Positions 8,436 through 17,394 of a stretch of DNA of 22,409 bases are shown here, in pieces. The translations under genes were made by a program, and so were the position numbers. The notes under the pieces are model-generated. The model did no database searches. It saw only the letters and a list, made by a program, of their open reading frames with translations, and was not told the origin of the DNA. How positions within the stretch are numbered: position 1 is the first letter of the stretch; each line of letters starts with the position of its first letter. Where the stretch lies: positions 1 through 22,409 of the forward strand of contig DLLF01000030.1 of NCBI GenBank assembly GCA_002477945.1. Reading direction: 5' to 3'. Source of the DNA: Bacteroidales bacterium UBA7569. GTDB lineage: Bacteria; Bacteroidota; Bacteroidia; Bacteroidales; Paludibacteraceae.

Positions 8436-9803
8436 ATGAGACAGACAAGCAAATTAGGCAAGTTGTCGTTGTTGGCACTTATGGTACTCTTTGCAAGTTG
8501 CAATAAGCCTGCAGGAGAGTTAGTCGGTGTCGGATTGAAGGGTAATTTCAAGGAAGCGAATCCTTATGGTATGGTGTTTATCAAGCAGGGATCGTTTCTG
8601 ATGGGAAGCAATACACAGACTGCATTGTTTAACCAACCTGACAACCAACTGATGGCTACCGTGAGTGCGTTTTGGATGGATGAAACGGAAATCACGAACA
8701 ATGAGTACAAGCAATTTGTGTATTGGGTGCGTGACTCTATCACCTATACGACATTGATTGATGCAGGTTACACGGAGTATGCCATCACATCGGAAGACGA
8801 ATATGACGATGGAGAGAATTACGCCATAAACTGGAAGAAGAAATTGCCTTGGAACAGCCAAGACGAAGATATAAAAGAAGTTTTGGCTCCGTTGTATTAC
8901 GATTATGAAAGTGGCAAGTTATTCAATACAAAATTGTTGCACTATCGTTACAGTTGGGTAAACTACGATGAAGCATCGTTGGCAAATAATCGTTATGATG
9001 TAGCAAAAGGGCGTTATCCGGAGGGAGCGCACGTGCGAGTAGATACCGCATGGGTGGATGAGTTCGGAGGAATACACGATAGTACAATTGTCCGTCAGTT
9101 GACCCAACCGAGTGATTTGATTACATCCATGATTATAAATGTATATCCCGACACAATGGTTTGGGTACGTGATTTTCAATATGCCTACAATGAGCCGATG
9201 TTGCTCAAATACTTTTCCCATACAGGTTTTTCTGAATATCCTGTTGTGGGTGTAACATGGGATCAGGCATACGCATTTTGCAAGTGGCGTACAAGTTTCT
9301 TAGCCTACAACAGCGGTATAGACGCACAGGTTTATCGTCTTCCGACGGAGGCAGAATGGGAATATGCGGCACGCGGAGGAAGAAAAATGGCGACCTACCC
9401 ATGGGGCGGCAATTATGCTCGCGATGCAGAAGGTTGCTTCTTAGCCAACTTCAAGCCTTACAGAGGTAGTTATATGGACGATACCGGTGTTATGACTATG
9501 CGTGTGGCTCAATTCCGCCCGAATGACTTTGGTCTGTTTGATATGGCAGGGAATGTGGCAGAGTGGACTTACTCGGCATATAACTCTTCGTCGAATGTAT
9601 ACGTAAGCGATTTGAACCCTCTACACCAATATATGGCACGCAAGGCAGATCCTGACGTACTCAAGAGGAAGGTTGTGAAAGGTGGAAGTTGGAAGGATAT
9701 TTCATATTATCTGCAATGTGGTACTCGCACGTACGAGTACGAATATGAGAGTCGTTCTTATATAGGTTTCAGATGTGTACGTTCGTTCATTGGAGAGAGA
9801 TAA
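8436..9803 (+). CDS. porK: T9SS ring lipoprotein PorK/GldK
   Basis: A 455-residue lipoprotein that with PorN forms the large periplasmic ring attached to the outer membrane in the T9SS. The lipoprotein signal ends in LFASC with C22 as the lipidation site; phenylalanine at -3 is slightly unusual but seen in Bacteroidota. The remainder is a formylglycine-generating-enzyme/SUMF1-like fold: MVFIKQGSFLMGSNTQ near residue 46, DETEITNNEYKQF, YPVVGVTWDQAYAFCKWRT, YRLPTEAEWEYAARGG near 299-314, FGLFDMAGNVAEWT and GGSWKD, ending in SYIGFRCVRS. In GldK proteins this fold is structural rather than enzymatic. A 67-nt gap separates it from porL, still well within an operon. Confidence 0.95.
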   Translation: MRQTSKLGKLSLLALMVLFASCNKPAGELVGVGLKGNFKEANPYGMVFIKQGSFLMGSNTQTALFNQPDNQLMATVSAFWMDETEITNNEYKQFVYWVRDSITYTTLIDAGYTEYAITSEDEYDDGENYAINWKKKLPWNSQDEDIKEVLAPLYYDYESGKLFNTKLLHYRYSWVNYDEASLANNRYDVAKGRYPEGAHVRVDTAWVDEFGGIHDSTIVRQLTQPSDLITSMIINVYPDTMVWVRDFQYAYNEPMLLKYFSHTGFSEYPVVGVTWDQAYAFCKWRTSFLAYNSGIDAQVYRLPTEAEWEYAARGGRKMATYPWGGNYARDAEGCFLANFKPYRGSYMDDTGVMTMRVAQFRPNDFGLFDMAGNVAEWTYSAYNSSSNVYVSDLNPLHQYMARKADPDVLKRKVVKGGSWKDISYYLQCGTRTYEYEYESRSYIGFRCVRSFIGER

Positions 9804-9870
9804 CTGATAACTGGCATAAATAGCAAGAAGACATTTAAGGTATAAAATCAATAAGAAAAAAATTACAATA

Positions 9871-10803
9871 ATGGCAAACGAAAAAAAGAACGCTTTCATG
9901 CGTTGGTATGAATCTTACAGTGGTCAAAGGGCTGTTGGTATTGTGTATAACGTAGGTGCATCTGTGGTTATCATAGGTGCGTTGTTCAAAATCCTACACT
10001 GGCCGGGAGCAAGTCAGGTTTTAATGGTGGGTATGTTTACAGAAGCATTCCTATTCTTTATTGGTGTATTGGAAAAACCGCATCCCGTATATCATTGGGA
10101 AGATATGTTTCCTCAGTTATTAGGAAAAGATTGCGACCCCAAGATATTGGCCGCACATGCAAATCAAGAAAAGCCTAACTTTGTAGGAAACATTGGTGGT
10201 GCCGGTACGGGAATCGCAACATCGGATAAAAAGGGAAATGATGTTGACGTTCCTGTCATCTCAGAAGAAGACATGAAACGCCTCAAAGAGGGAATTGACA
10301 AATTAGGAACAACTGCCACTCAATTGGCGACATTAGGTCAGTTGGCAGAAAAAACGAACAGTTTGTCAGAAAAGATGGACAAGGCAGGAGAGGCTGCAGA
10401 ACATTTTGCCACGACTCAAACTTCCTTGAAATCGGCTTCAGATGCATTGGGCCTGAAATACCAAGAACTAGGGCAATCATACCAAGGTATTGTAAGCGAT
10501 ATGGGAAATATCAGCAAACAGGTGAAAGAATACGAGAAGGGCGTTGAGGCCGTCAATACCCAACTTGGTTCTTTGAATGCAGTATATGAGTTGCAATTGA
10601 AGAATATTCAGGAACAGACCAATGTGATTAAAGCACAGACAGATAAGATTGCACAAGTAAGCGGCAGTGTGGATCAGTTGTGCAATGATGCCAACAGTGT
10701 AAAAGAGGCATCGGCTCTGTACTTAACCGCTCAACAAAAATTGGTATCGCAGATTACAGAGTTGAACCAGGTGTACGGAAATATGTTATCCGCTCTTAAC
10801 TAA
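9871..10803 (+). CDS. porL: T9SS motor protein PorL/GldL
   Basis: A 310-residue inner-membrane protein that forms the stator-like pentameric part of the PorL-PorM motor, which uses the proton gradient to drive T9SS export. Two helices occupy about residues 23-42 and 49-68, linked by the conserved KILHWPGAS segment (K40, H43). E58 in the second helix corresponds to the membrane-embedded glutamate implicated in proton coupling in GldL. The rest (from about 95) is a long cytoplasmic coiled-coil-rich domain with heptad-like patterns (KLGTTATQLATLGQLAEK, VKEYEKGVEAVNTQLGSL). The length fits the family. porM begins 20 nt downstream. Confidence 0.95.
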   Translation: MANEKKNAFMRWYESYSGQRAVGIVYNVGASVVIIGALFKILHWPGASQVLMVGMFTEAFLFFIGVLEKPHPVYHWEDMFPQLLGKDCDPKILAAHANQEKPNFVGNIGGAGTGIATSDKKGNDVDVPVISEEDMKRLKEGIDKLGTTATQLATLGQLAEKTNSLSEKMDKAGEAAEHFATTQTSLKSASDALGLKYQELGQSYQGIVSDMGNISKQVKEYEKGVEAVNTQLGSLNAVYELQLKNIQEQTNVIKAQTDKIAQVSGSVDQLCNDANSVKEASALYLTAQQKLVSQITELNQVYGNMLSALN

Positions 10804-10823
10804 ACCAAATGAATTAGCGTACT

Positions 10824-12386
10824 ATGGGAGGAGCAAAAAATTGTCCGGAGACCCCGAGACAAAAGATGATTGGTATGATGTATTTGGTGCTGACGGCAAT
10901 GTTGGCATTGAATGTGAGTACTGATATTTTGAGCGGCTTCAAATTGGTTGATGATAGTTTACACTCGACCATTGAGGCTTCGGAAACTCGTAATGCTACG
11001 ATGTATGACGATTTCAAGTATATGTATGAGCAGAACCCTGTAAAGATGGAGGTTCCTTATGCAAATGCATTGCTATTGAAAGCCAAGTCGGATAGTTTAT
11101 ATAACTACATACAGGATTTCAAATACCAGATTGCCCGTTTGGCAGATGGAAAGAAGGCAGACAAGAATGCACGCGACATAGAGGGCAACAGCAACTTGGA
11201 TGTTACGGGTCAGTATGCATTAGTAAATACAGACCCCGTCACGAAACTGACAAACGGTGAAACTCTTCGGCTTAACATTGAAACATACAAGAACTTCTTG
11301 AAAGGGTTAGTGGAACAAGATTCCATGATGCAGGCTTCAATAGAGAGCATGTTTGATACCCCAGAAGGCAAGAACCATGACGGAGATCCAATTTCTTGGG
11401 AGGCTTCTGTATTTGAGGGTATGCCTGTTGGTGCCTCTATAACCATTCTGACAAAATTGCAAAATGATTTACGGTCTGCCGAGGGAGAAATGGTACAGTT
11501 GCTAAAGGGACAAAGTGATGCCAGTGACTTCCGTGTAAACAGTTTGGAAGCTTTGGTTATTCCTGTGTCGAGTTATGTAATGCGTGGTGGAAAGTATCAA
11601 GCACAGATTGTATTATCTGCAGTGGATTCAACCAAAAAGCCCGTATATTATGTCGGTTCCACACAATTGAATGATGATGGAATATATGAAGTAGGCTGTG
11701 GAAGTACAGGTTCATTCAAGTATTCAGGTGAACTGCGATTGCCTAAGCATGACGGAACAGAGATACGACTGCCTTTTGAAAGTTCGTATAGCGTTGGCGA
11801 ACCATCGGTTACAATATCGAATACGGACTTGAATATCATGTATCGTGATTATCAGAACAAGTTTGCAATATCAGTTCCCGGTATATCAAATGACAAGATA
11901 AGAGTAAGTGTAAAGGGAGCGACGGCTACTCAGCAAAGAGGGGGAATGTGGATTATCAAGCCCAGTGCTTCAGGCAAACAGGTTACGATTTCCGTTCAAG
12001 CTGAGTTGGATGGCCGTTGGCAGGCAATGGGAGAGCAAGTGTATCGTGTCAAAGAACTCCCCAAGCCAGGTGCTTATTTCAAAAGCGGTTCTACGGAGTA
12101 TCAAGAAGGAAAAGTTGCGAGAAATGCGTTGCTGAATCCGAATGCAACGATTATAGCAAGTTATGGTCCTGAAGGACTTCTTGATTTGCCTTTCACAATT
12201 ACTTCATTCCAATTGCAAACCTCAATGGGCTACACGCAATCGAAAGGTAATAAGTTTACCAAGGCTCAGATCAACCAATTATCCAAATTAAAACAAGGAG
12301 CCGTAATCAACATAGTGGACATAAGGGCGAAAGGACCAGAAGGAAAAGAAGTCCGTTTGCGCGGTATCCCATTAACCTTGAATTGA
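10824..12386 (+). CDS. porM: T9SS motor protein PorM/GldM
   Basis: A 520-residue protein with a single N-terminal membrane helix (about 15-34, MIGMMYLVLTAMLALNVSTD) and a large periplasmic part that extends from the PorL motor to the PorK/PorN ring. The opening GGAKNCPETPRQKMIGMMYLVLTAMLALNV is the family hallmark. A helical region (about 40-230) is followed by beta-rich domains (for example SSYVMRGGKYQAQIVLSAVDS near 251 and later KPGAYFKSGSTEYQEG), as in the four-domain structure of GldM. Known role: converts PorL motion into force for translocation. It is cotranscribed with porL (20 nt) and porN (44 nt). No anomaly seen. Confidence 0.95.
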   Translation: MGGAKNCPETPRQKMIGMMYLVLTAMLALNVSTDILSGFKLVDDSLHSTIEASETRNATMYDDFKYMYEQNPVKMEVPYANALLLKAKSDSLYNYIQDFKYQIARLADGKKADKNARDIEGNSNLDVTGQYALVNTDPVTKLTNGETLRLNIETYKNFLKGLVEQDSMMQASIESMFDTPEGKNHDGDPISWEASVFEGMPVGASITILTKLQNDLRSAEGEMVQLLKGQSDASDFRVNSLEALVIPVSSYVMRGGKYQAQIVLSAVDSTKKPVYYVGSTQLNDDGIYEVGCGSTGSFKYSGELRLPKHDGTEIRLPFESSYSVGEPSVTISNTDLNIMYRDYQNKFAISVPGISNDKIRVSVKGATATQQRGGMWIIKPSASGKQVTISVQAELDGRWQAMGEQVYRVKELPKPGAYFKSGSTEYQEGKVARNALLNPNATIIASYGPEGLLDLPFTITSFQLQTSMGYTQSKGNKFTKAQINQLSKLKQGAVINIVDIRAKGPEGKEVRLRGIPLTLN

Positions 12387-12430
12387 TTATTATCCAAAGA
12401 ACCATTGAAAAGGAATAAAACATAGACAGT

Positions 12431-13378
12431 ATGAAAAGAATTAGTGTTTTGGCAGTCTTGTTATCTACTATTCTGACTGTGAATGCGCAGCACCCGATCA
12501 ATCCATATTTCAATGAGAAGGGAGCGGTTATGCTGGAAACGGTGGAATTGAATGATGCAGCAGACACGCTGATAAGTGTATTTCACCGTCGAGATGATAT
12601 TGTTTATTCACGGATAGTGTATCGTATAATTGATATGCGGTACAAACAGAATTATCAACTTTATTTCCCCGTAAGGTATGATGACCCTGAATATCGCAGT
12701 CTCTTCAAGGTGATTGTGGATGCAGTTGTAGATGGATTGCCTATATATCGCAAGGCGCAAGATAAGATTAAACCTACATTTACAGACCAGAATATCATTC
12801 CAAAGTCAGAGATTCCTACCCTATTCTTGGTTGATGATCCGATGGCAGACTATTCGGAGGATACCTGTCACTACAATGTGTCTTGCTCGGATGCGATGTT
12901 GCTGCACTATGATTCAGTGACAGATGCCATGTCGTTCCATTTCTATCCATATGAGGGTTTTGTGCGAAACCAATTGAAATACTTGATTCAAGAGGAGATA
13001 TTCTTCGACAAACATACATCACGTCTTTATTCAAAGATTATCGGTATTGCTCCTATGCAATCGGACAAAATAGTATCAACTGATGATGAAGACTTGATGC
13101 GGTCAGTAAGAGAGTCTATGCTGTTTTGGATTGCCTTTGACGAGTTGCGTCCATACTTAGCAAAGCAGTATTTGATACCGCAGCAAAATGATACAAAGCG
13201 TGTCACATACGATGAGTTCTTCGCCAAAAAGTTATACACTTCATATATCATCGGTGACAGCAATATGTATGACAGAATGATTCTTTCGTACGCAAAGACC
13301 GAGGAAGAAATAAAGAAAGAGCAACAACGAATTTTCGATGAGTTACTTATCTTTGAACAAGATCTTTGGGAGTATTAA
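12431..13378 (+). CDS. porN: T9SS ring protein PorN/GldN
   Basis: A 315-residue periplasmic protein that binds PorK to make the T9SS ring. The signal peptide MKRISVLAVLLSTILTVNA is cleaved before Q20. The mature protein shows the GldN pattern: RRDDIVYSRIVYRIIDMRYKQN, then NYQLYFPVR, SLFKVIVDAVVDGLPIYR and, towards the C-terminus, DEFFAKKLYTSYIIGDSNMYDRMI followed by an acidic/basic helix. It is the last gene of the porPKLMN block; a stem-loop and a new promoter follow, so this is probably the operon end. Confidence 0.95.
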   Translation: MKRISVLAVLLSTILTVNAQHPINPYFNEKGAVMLETVELNDAADTLISVFHRRDDIVYSRIVYRIIDMRYKQNYQLYFPVRYDDPEYRSLFKVIVDAVVDGLPIYRKAQDKIKPTFTDQNIIPKSEIPTLFLVDDPMADYSEDTCHYNVSCSDAMLLHYDSVTDAMSFHFYPYEGFVRNQLKYLIQEEIFFDKHTSRLYSKIIGIAPMQSDKIVSTDDEDLMRSVRESMLFWIAFDELRPYLAKQYLIPQQNDTKRVTYDEFFAKKLYTSYIIGDSNMYDRMILSYAKTEEEIKKEQQRIFDELLIFEQDLWEY

Positions 13379-13408
13379 TCAGAAAGAAAGCACTATAGGT
13401 AAGATTAC

Positions 13409-13447
13409 AGAATTAGGTGTTGCACATGTGTGTTAGCACCTAATTCT
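13409..13447 (+). terminator. Stem-loop after porN (possible terminator)
   Basis: AGAATTAGGTG (13409-13419) pairs perfectly with CACCTAATTCT (13437-13447), an 11-bp stem with a 17-nt loop containing CACATGTG. No T-run follows on the plus strand, so it is not a classic intrinsic terminator. It could stop transcription inefficiently or protect the porN mRNA 3' end. Confidence 0.5.
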
Positions 13448-13476
13448 TGAACGTATATAAAAAGGTATTACATTTC
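13446..13476 (+). promoter_or_regulatory. Predicted promoter for ftsX and downstream genes
   Basis: CTTG (13446-13449), 19 nt, TACATTTC (13469-13476): one mismatch in each box to TTTG/TAnnTTTG at the normal spacing. It overlaps the foot of the preceding stem-loop by two bases. Start near 13483 would give a leader of about 16 nt. Confidence 0.5.
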
Positions 13477-13498
13477 GTTTACGGTGGTCAGTGGTTGT

Positions 13499-14359
13499 AT
13501 GAAAAAACACTATTTCCTGAATATGTATCTAACCACAACAGTGAGTATTGTATTGATGCTTTTCTTTGTGGGGATTGAGGTTGTGCTCATGTTGTCTTTA
13601 CATAATTTCGTCCGTGATACAAAAGAGAACATGACCCTTACAGCCATTGTATCCGACAATGTTGATTCTACTGAAATTGCACGTGTCGGAAAAATACTGA
13701 ATATCGTTCCTTTTGCCAAAGACTACTCTTTCATAGGCAAAGAAGAAGCACTTCGGCAGCATGCACAAGCCTTGGGGGAAGATCCCGTGGAATTCCTCGG
13801 ATACAATCCTCTCCGTGCGTCATACGAGATACATCTAAACGCCGAGTACGTCCAGATTGACAGCATCAGAGATATAAAAAGAACCTTGACAGCGTTTCCT
13901 GCTATAGAGAAAGTGACCTATCAAGAAGATGTTTTGGATGTATTGAACAACAATATAGGCAAAATTTCAATCGTATTAGTTGCGATGGCATTGGTTCTAT
14001 TATTTATAGCCATTGCGCTTATAGTGAATACTATCCGGCTTAATATTTATTCAAGGCGTTTTCTCATAAACACTATGAAATTGGTAGGAGCGACTCCATG
14101 GGTCATAAAGGCTCCCATAGTCAAGAAGAATATGGGTATCGGAGTTATAGCAAGTGCCATCGCATTAGGTTTGATTGCCATCTTGATGTGGTATTGCTAT
14201 CAGTATGTCGGAATCCGGTTTTTCACATTAGATGTGCAGAATATCCTAATCGTAGTGTTTACCGTCCTTATTTTCGGCGTACTCACGACATTTTCGGCGT
14301 CTTGTTTTGCCGTAAACAAGTACATAAAAACGAGAACAGAAGATTTGTATTACGTTTAA
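13499..14359 (+). CDS. ftsX: Cell division permease-like protein FtsX
   Basis: A 286-residue inner-membrane protein of the FtsX family, partner of the ATPase FtsE in controlling septal cell-wall hydrolases. The first helix (about 9-33) is followed by a periplasmic domain (about 34-155, including FAKDYSFIGKEEALRQHAQALGEDP, which matches the FtsX extracellular segment) and three more helices (about 159-183, 208-232, 245-270), the usual four-helix topology. The segment INTMKLVGATPWVIKAPIVKKN is the conserved cytoplasmic coupling helix region. The ATG at 13499 is preferred over a GTG at 13484, which would sit on the predicted transcription start. ftsE is not adjacent, which is common in Bacteroidota. 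Confidence 0.93.
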   Translation: MKKHYFLNMYLTTTVSIVLMLFFVGIEVVLMLSLHNFVRDTKENMTLTAIVSDNVDSTEIARVGKILNIVPFAKDYSFIGKEEALRQHAQALGEDPVEFLGYNPLRASYEIHLNAEYVQIDSIRDIKRTLTAFPAIEKVTYQEDVLDVLNNNIGKISIVLVAMALVLLFIAIALIVNTIRLNIYSRRFLINTMKLVGATPWVIKAPIVKKNMGIGVIASAIALGLIAILMWYCYQYVGIRFFTLDVQNILIVVFTVLIFGVLTTFSASCFAVNKYIKTRTEDLYYV

Positions 14360-14404
14360 TTCAGAAGAACAGAAAACAAGGTCTAACAATACATATAATT
14401 TGTT

Positions 14405-14620
14405 ATGAAGTATAATTTGTCCAAATTGAATATCATTCTAATTGCCATATTCTTTTCCATAATAGTTATTGGTTTTGCATTGATGTTGGGTGCACCGAGC
14501 GGTGCAGATACTTACAATCCTGATATATTTTCCGTAAGACGAATAACAGTGGGGCCGATGATATCACTGTTCGGTTTTGTCGGGATGGTGTTTGCGATAC
14601 TTTACACCCCAAAAAAGTAG
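14405..14620 (+). CDS. Small two-helix membrane protein, DUF3098 family
   Basis: A 71-residue protein with two membrane helices (about 9-28 and 51-66) separated by a short polar loop containing YNPDIFSVRRITVGP, the conserved core of DUF3098. The function is unknown. It lies 45 nt after ftsX and 21 nt before uppP, and this ftsX-DUF3098-uppP-truB-queA order is one I recall as widespread in Bacteroidota, which suggests a role in envelope or division, but that is inference from neighbourhood only. Confidence 0.88.
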   Translation: MKYNLSKLNIILIAIFFSIIVIGFALMLGAPSGADTYNPDIFSVRRITVGPMISLFGFVGMVFAILYTPKK

Positions 14621-14641
14621 CCAAGATACTCAGAAAAGATT

Positions 14642-15472
14642 ATGAATGCATTAGAAGCACTTATACTCGGTATCATACAAGGTTTGACAGAATTTCTCCC
14701 CGTAAGCAGCAGCGGCCATTTGGAGATAGGTCAGGCTTTGTTAGGGACAAGCGGAGAAGAAAATCTCACGTTTGCGATTATAGTCCATGTAGCGACTGTT
14801 CTTTCCACAATTGTTGTACTATGGAAAGAGGTTGTGGGGTTGTTGCGCGGAGATTTTTGTACGCTTCGCTGGAACCAGGAAAAGGAATATACCGCAAAGA
14901 TTTTTGTGTCAATGATTCCTATATTTTTTGTCGGGGTATTCTTCAAAGACGCTGTAGAAGGACTGTTTGGTCACGGATTGTTGTTGGTAGGTATCTGTTT
15001 AATCATTACGGCAATACTATTATCCTTGAGTGAATATATCTGCAAACAAAGAGAAAAAAAGGCTGCCAACGGGGCAGAAACGGGCAGAGAGGTTACATAC
15101 AAAGACGCCATCATTATCGGTTTGGCACAAGCCTGTGCCATATTGCCCGGGTTATCACGTTCCGGGACAACCATCGCCACAGGCTTGCTCTGCGGAGTAA
15201 AAAAGACGGCAGTAGCCCAGTTTTCGTTTCTGATGGTGCTGATTCCCATATTGGGAGAAGCACTGCTTGACTCCATAAAGTTTTTGCGAACCCCTGAAGC
15301 GATGACAAGTTTGCCTGTTTCATCTATGATCGCAGGTTTTCTTGCCGCCTTTGTGACTGGTTGTCTCGCCTGCCAGTTTATGCTTGGCGTTGTAAGGAAG
15401 CAGAAATTGGTGTGGTTTGCACTTTATTGTTTCGCGATGGGCTTGTTCTCTATTGTGTATAGTATTGCCTAA
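14642..15472 (+). CDS. uppP: Undecaprenyl-diphosphatase (BacA type)
   Basis: A 276-residue polytopic inner-membrane enzyme that removes the outer phosphate of undecaprenyl diphosphate to recycle the lipid carrier for peptidoglycan and surface polysaccharide; overproduction gives bacitracin resistance in other species. Both signature motifs are intact: QGLTEFLPVSSSGHLEI (13-29, with E17 and the SSSGH) and LPGLSRSGTTIATGL (168-182, with R173). About seven to eight hydrophobic segments fit the family, and the length is standard. truB begins 14 nt after the stop. Confidence 0.96.
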   Translation: MNALEALILGIIQGLTEFLPVSSSGHLEIGQALLGTSGEENLTFAIIVHVATVLSTIVVLWKEVVGLLRGDFCTLRWNQEKEYTAKIFVSMIPIFFVGVFFKDAVEGLFGHGLLLVGICLIITAILLSLSEYICKQREKKAANGAETGREVTYKDAIIIGLAQACAILPGLSRSGTTIATGLLCGVKKTAVAQFSFLMVLIPILGEALLDSIKFLRTPEAMTSLPVSSMIAGFLAAFVTGCLACQFMLGVVRKQKLVWFALYCFAMGLFSIVYSIA

Positions 15473-15486
15473 TAAGGGATAGTAGA

Positions 15487-16218
15487 ATGGATTTTGCAGA
15501 AGGAGAGATACTATCGTTTGACAAACCATACGGTTGGACTTCCTTTGATGTTGTGGGAAAAGTGCGTTGGATGATCTGCAACAAATTAGGGGTAAAGAAA
15601 CTGAAAGTAGGGCATACTGGGACACTGGATCCCCTTGCTACAGGAGTAGTGGTGGTATGTACAGGACGGAACACAAAGAAAATAGATGAATTACAGGCGC
15701 AAGAGAAAGAGTATGTTGCGACATTGCAATTGGGTGCCACAACACCGAGTTTCGATATGGAGCATCCCATTGACAAAACATACGCCACAGGACATATTAC
15801 AGAAGAACTGATCACTTCCGTTATCAAGCAATTTGAGGGGGAGATTCAACAGATCCCCCCTGTGTATTCAGCCGTAAAAGTGAACGGGAAGCGTGCCTAC
15901 GCCTATGCGAGGAAAGGTGAAGAACCAGAAATCAAGTCCAAGTCGGTTACTATTAACCGGATAGACATGCTGTCGTTCAACCCAGAAAGTATGCAATTGG
16001 AACTCAGGATAGAATGTTCAAAAGGAACCTATATAAGATCATTGGCCCGAGATATGGGTCAGGCTTTAGGGACAGGAGCCTACCTCACCGCTCTGCGGCG
16101 CACCCGTTCAGGGGACTATCGGGTTGAAGACAGTTTGACCATAGAGCAATTTGAGGGACTCTTGAACTCCTGCATTGTTCCCCAAAAACAAGAAGCATTT
16201 GCAAAGACAAAGTACTGA
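15487..16218 (+). CDS. truB: tRNA pseudouridine(55) synthase TruB
   Basis: A 243-residue cytoplasmic enzyme that converts U55 of the tRNA T-loop to pseudouridine. The catalytic aspartate is D48 in KVGHTGTLDPLATGVVVV (40-57). The KPYGWTSFDVV start, IPPVYSAVKVNGKRAYAYARKGEE, and CSKGTYIRSLARDMGQALGTGAYLTALRRTRSGDY segments follow in family order. There is no C-terminal PUA extension, as in the shorter Bacteroidota and TruB class 2 forms. It is within the uppP-truB-queA run. Confidence 0.96.
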   Translation: MDFAEGEILSFDKPYGWTSFDVVGKVRWMICNKLGVKKLKVGHTGTLDPLATGVVVVCTGRNTKKIDELQAQEKEYVATLQLGATTPSFDMEHPIDKTYATGHITEELITSVIKQFEGEIQQIPPVYSAVKVNGKRAYAYARKGEEPEIKSKSVTINRIDMLSFNPESMQLELRIECSKGTYIRSLARDMGQALGTGAYLTALRRTRSGDYRVEDSLTIEQFEGLLNSCIVPQKQEAFAKTKY

Positions 16219-16254
16219 ACGGACAGTACAACAAACCGATAAAGACCAAGATAT

Positions 16255-17325
16255 ATGAAACTATCTCAATTTAAGTTTCACTTACCAGAAGAACTGATTG
16301 CCCAATATCCAGCCCGATTCAGAGATGAAGCGCAGTTGCTGATACTACACCGCAAGACGGGTGAAACAGAATTCAAAACATTCCCTGCCATGCTTGACTA
16401 CTTTGGCGAGGGAGATTATTTTATTTTTAACGACACGAAAGTGTTTCCTGCACGGTTGTACGGACATAAAGAACGGACGGGAGCGAGTATAGAGGTATTT
16501 CTATTGCGTGAACTTAACCATGAGAACCGCTATTGGGATGTATTAGTAGATCCTGCCAGAAAAATCAGGATAGGCAACAAGATTTACTTTGACGAAGACA
16601 ACACCATCGTTGCAGAAGTTATTGACAACACTACTTCGAGAGGTAGGACGCTGCGTTTCTTATCGGACTACGCTCCGGGAGAGTTTGAGCGGCACCTATT
16701 TGAAATAGGAGAAACGCCTCTTCCGAAGTACATCAAAAGAGACAGAGAAAATCCTGATCCGAGGGATGCGGAAGATGCCGAGCGTTACCAAACACTCTTT
16801 GCGAAGAAAGAAGGGGCTGTTGCCGCTCCTGCATCAGGGCTTCATTTTTCCAAATCAATTCTCAAGATGATGGAGATCCGCGGTATCGGTCAGGAATTTA
16901 TCACTTCCCATGTAGGGTTGGGGACATTCAAATCGATTGATGTGGAAGACCTCAGCAAACACAAAATGGACTCGGAACAAATAGAAGTCAGCCCAGAGGT
17001 TGTGTCCACTATAGAGACTCTGCACGCCCAAAAGAAACGTATCTGCGCCATAGGAACAGACGTTATGCGTGCCTTGGAAGCCGTTGTAGGAACAGACGGA
17101 CACATAAAGAGTTTTTCAGGTTGGACAAACAAGTTCATTGCTCCTCCATACAATTTCTCGGTTGCAAATTGCATGTTAGCGAACCTATATATGCCGCAAT
17201 CCACCCAGTTGATTATGGTTGCCTCCTTTGGAGGATATGAAAACGTGATGCATGCGTACGAAGAAGCCATAAATCACGGTCTTCGTTTCGGAGATTACGG
17301 AGATGCGATGCTCATTGTGGATTAA
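16255..17325 (+). CDS. queA: S-adenosylmethionine:tRNA ribosyltransferase-isomerase QueA
   Basis: A 356-residue enzyme of queuosine biosynthesis that transfers and isomerises the ribosyl part of SAM onto 7-aminomethyl-7-deazaguanine in tRNA, giving epoxyqueuosine. Recognised segments: LSQFKFHLPEELIAQYPA at the start, FIFNDTKVFPARLYG near 59-73, WDVLVDPARKIRIG, GETPLPKYIKR, AAPASGLHFS (190-199), HVGLGTFKSI, and a C-terminal ASFGGYENVMHAYEEAI followed by RFGDYGDAMLI. Length and order match the family. It starts 36 nt after truB. Confidence 0.96.
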   Translation: MKLSQFKFHLPEELIAQYPARFRDEAQLLILHRKTGETEFKTFPAMLDYFGEGDYFIFNDTKVFPARLYGHKERTGASIEVFLLRELNHENRYWDVLVDPARKIRIGNKIYFDEDNTIVAEVIDNTTSRGRTLRFLSDYAPGEFERHLFEIGETPLPKYIKRDRENPDPRDAEDAERYQTLFAKKEGAVAAPASGLHFSKSILKMMEIRGIGQEFITSHVGLGTFKSIDVEDLSKHKMDSEQIEVSPEVVSTIETLHAQKKRICAIGTDVMRALEAVVGTDGHIKSFSGWTNKFIAPPYNFSVANCMLANLYMPQSTQLIMVASFGGYENVMHAYEEAINHGLRFGDYGDAMLIVD

Positions 17326-17394
17326 GCACCATTTTTCTTTCAGCCTCCAGACAAAGATTTCATTCAAGACAAACGACAACAAGGTAACTTTTAC

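Noticed and set aside
8436..9803. PorK read as a formylglycine-generating enzyme or sulfatase modifier
   Set aside because: The fold is shared, but the lipobox, position between porP and porL, and overall pattern identify it as the structural T9SS protein.
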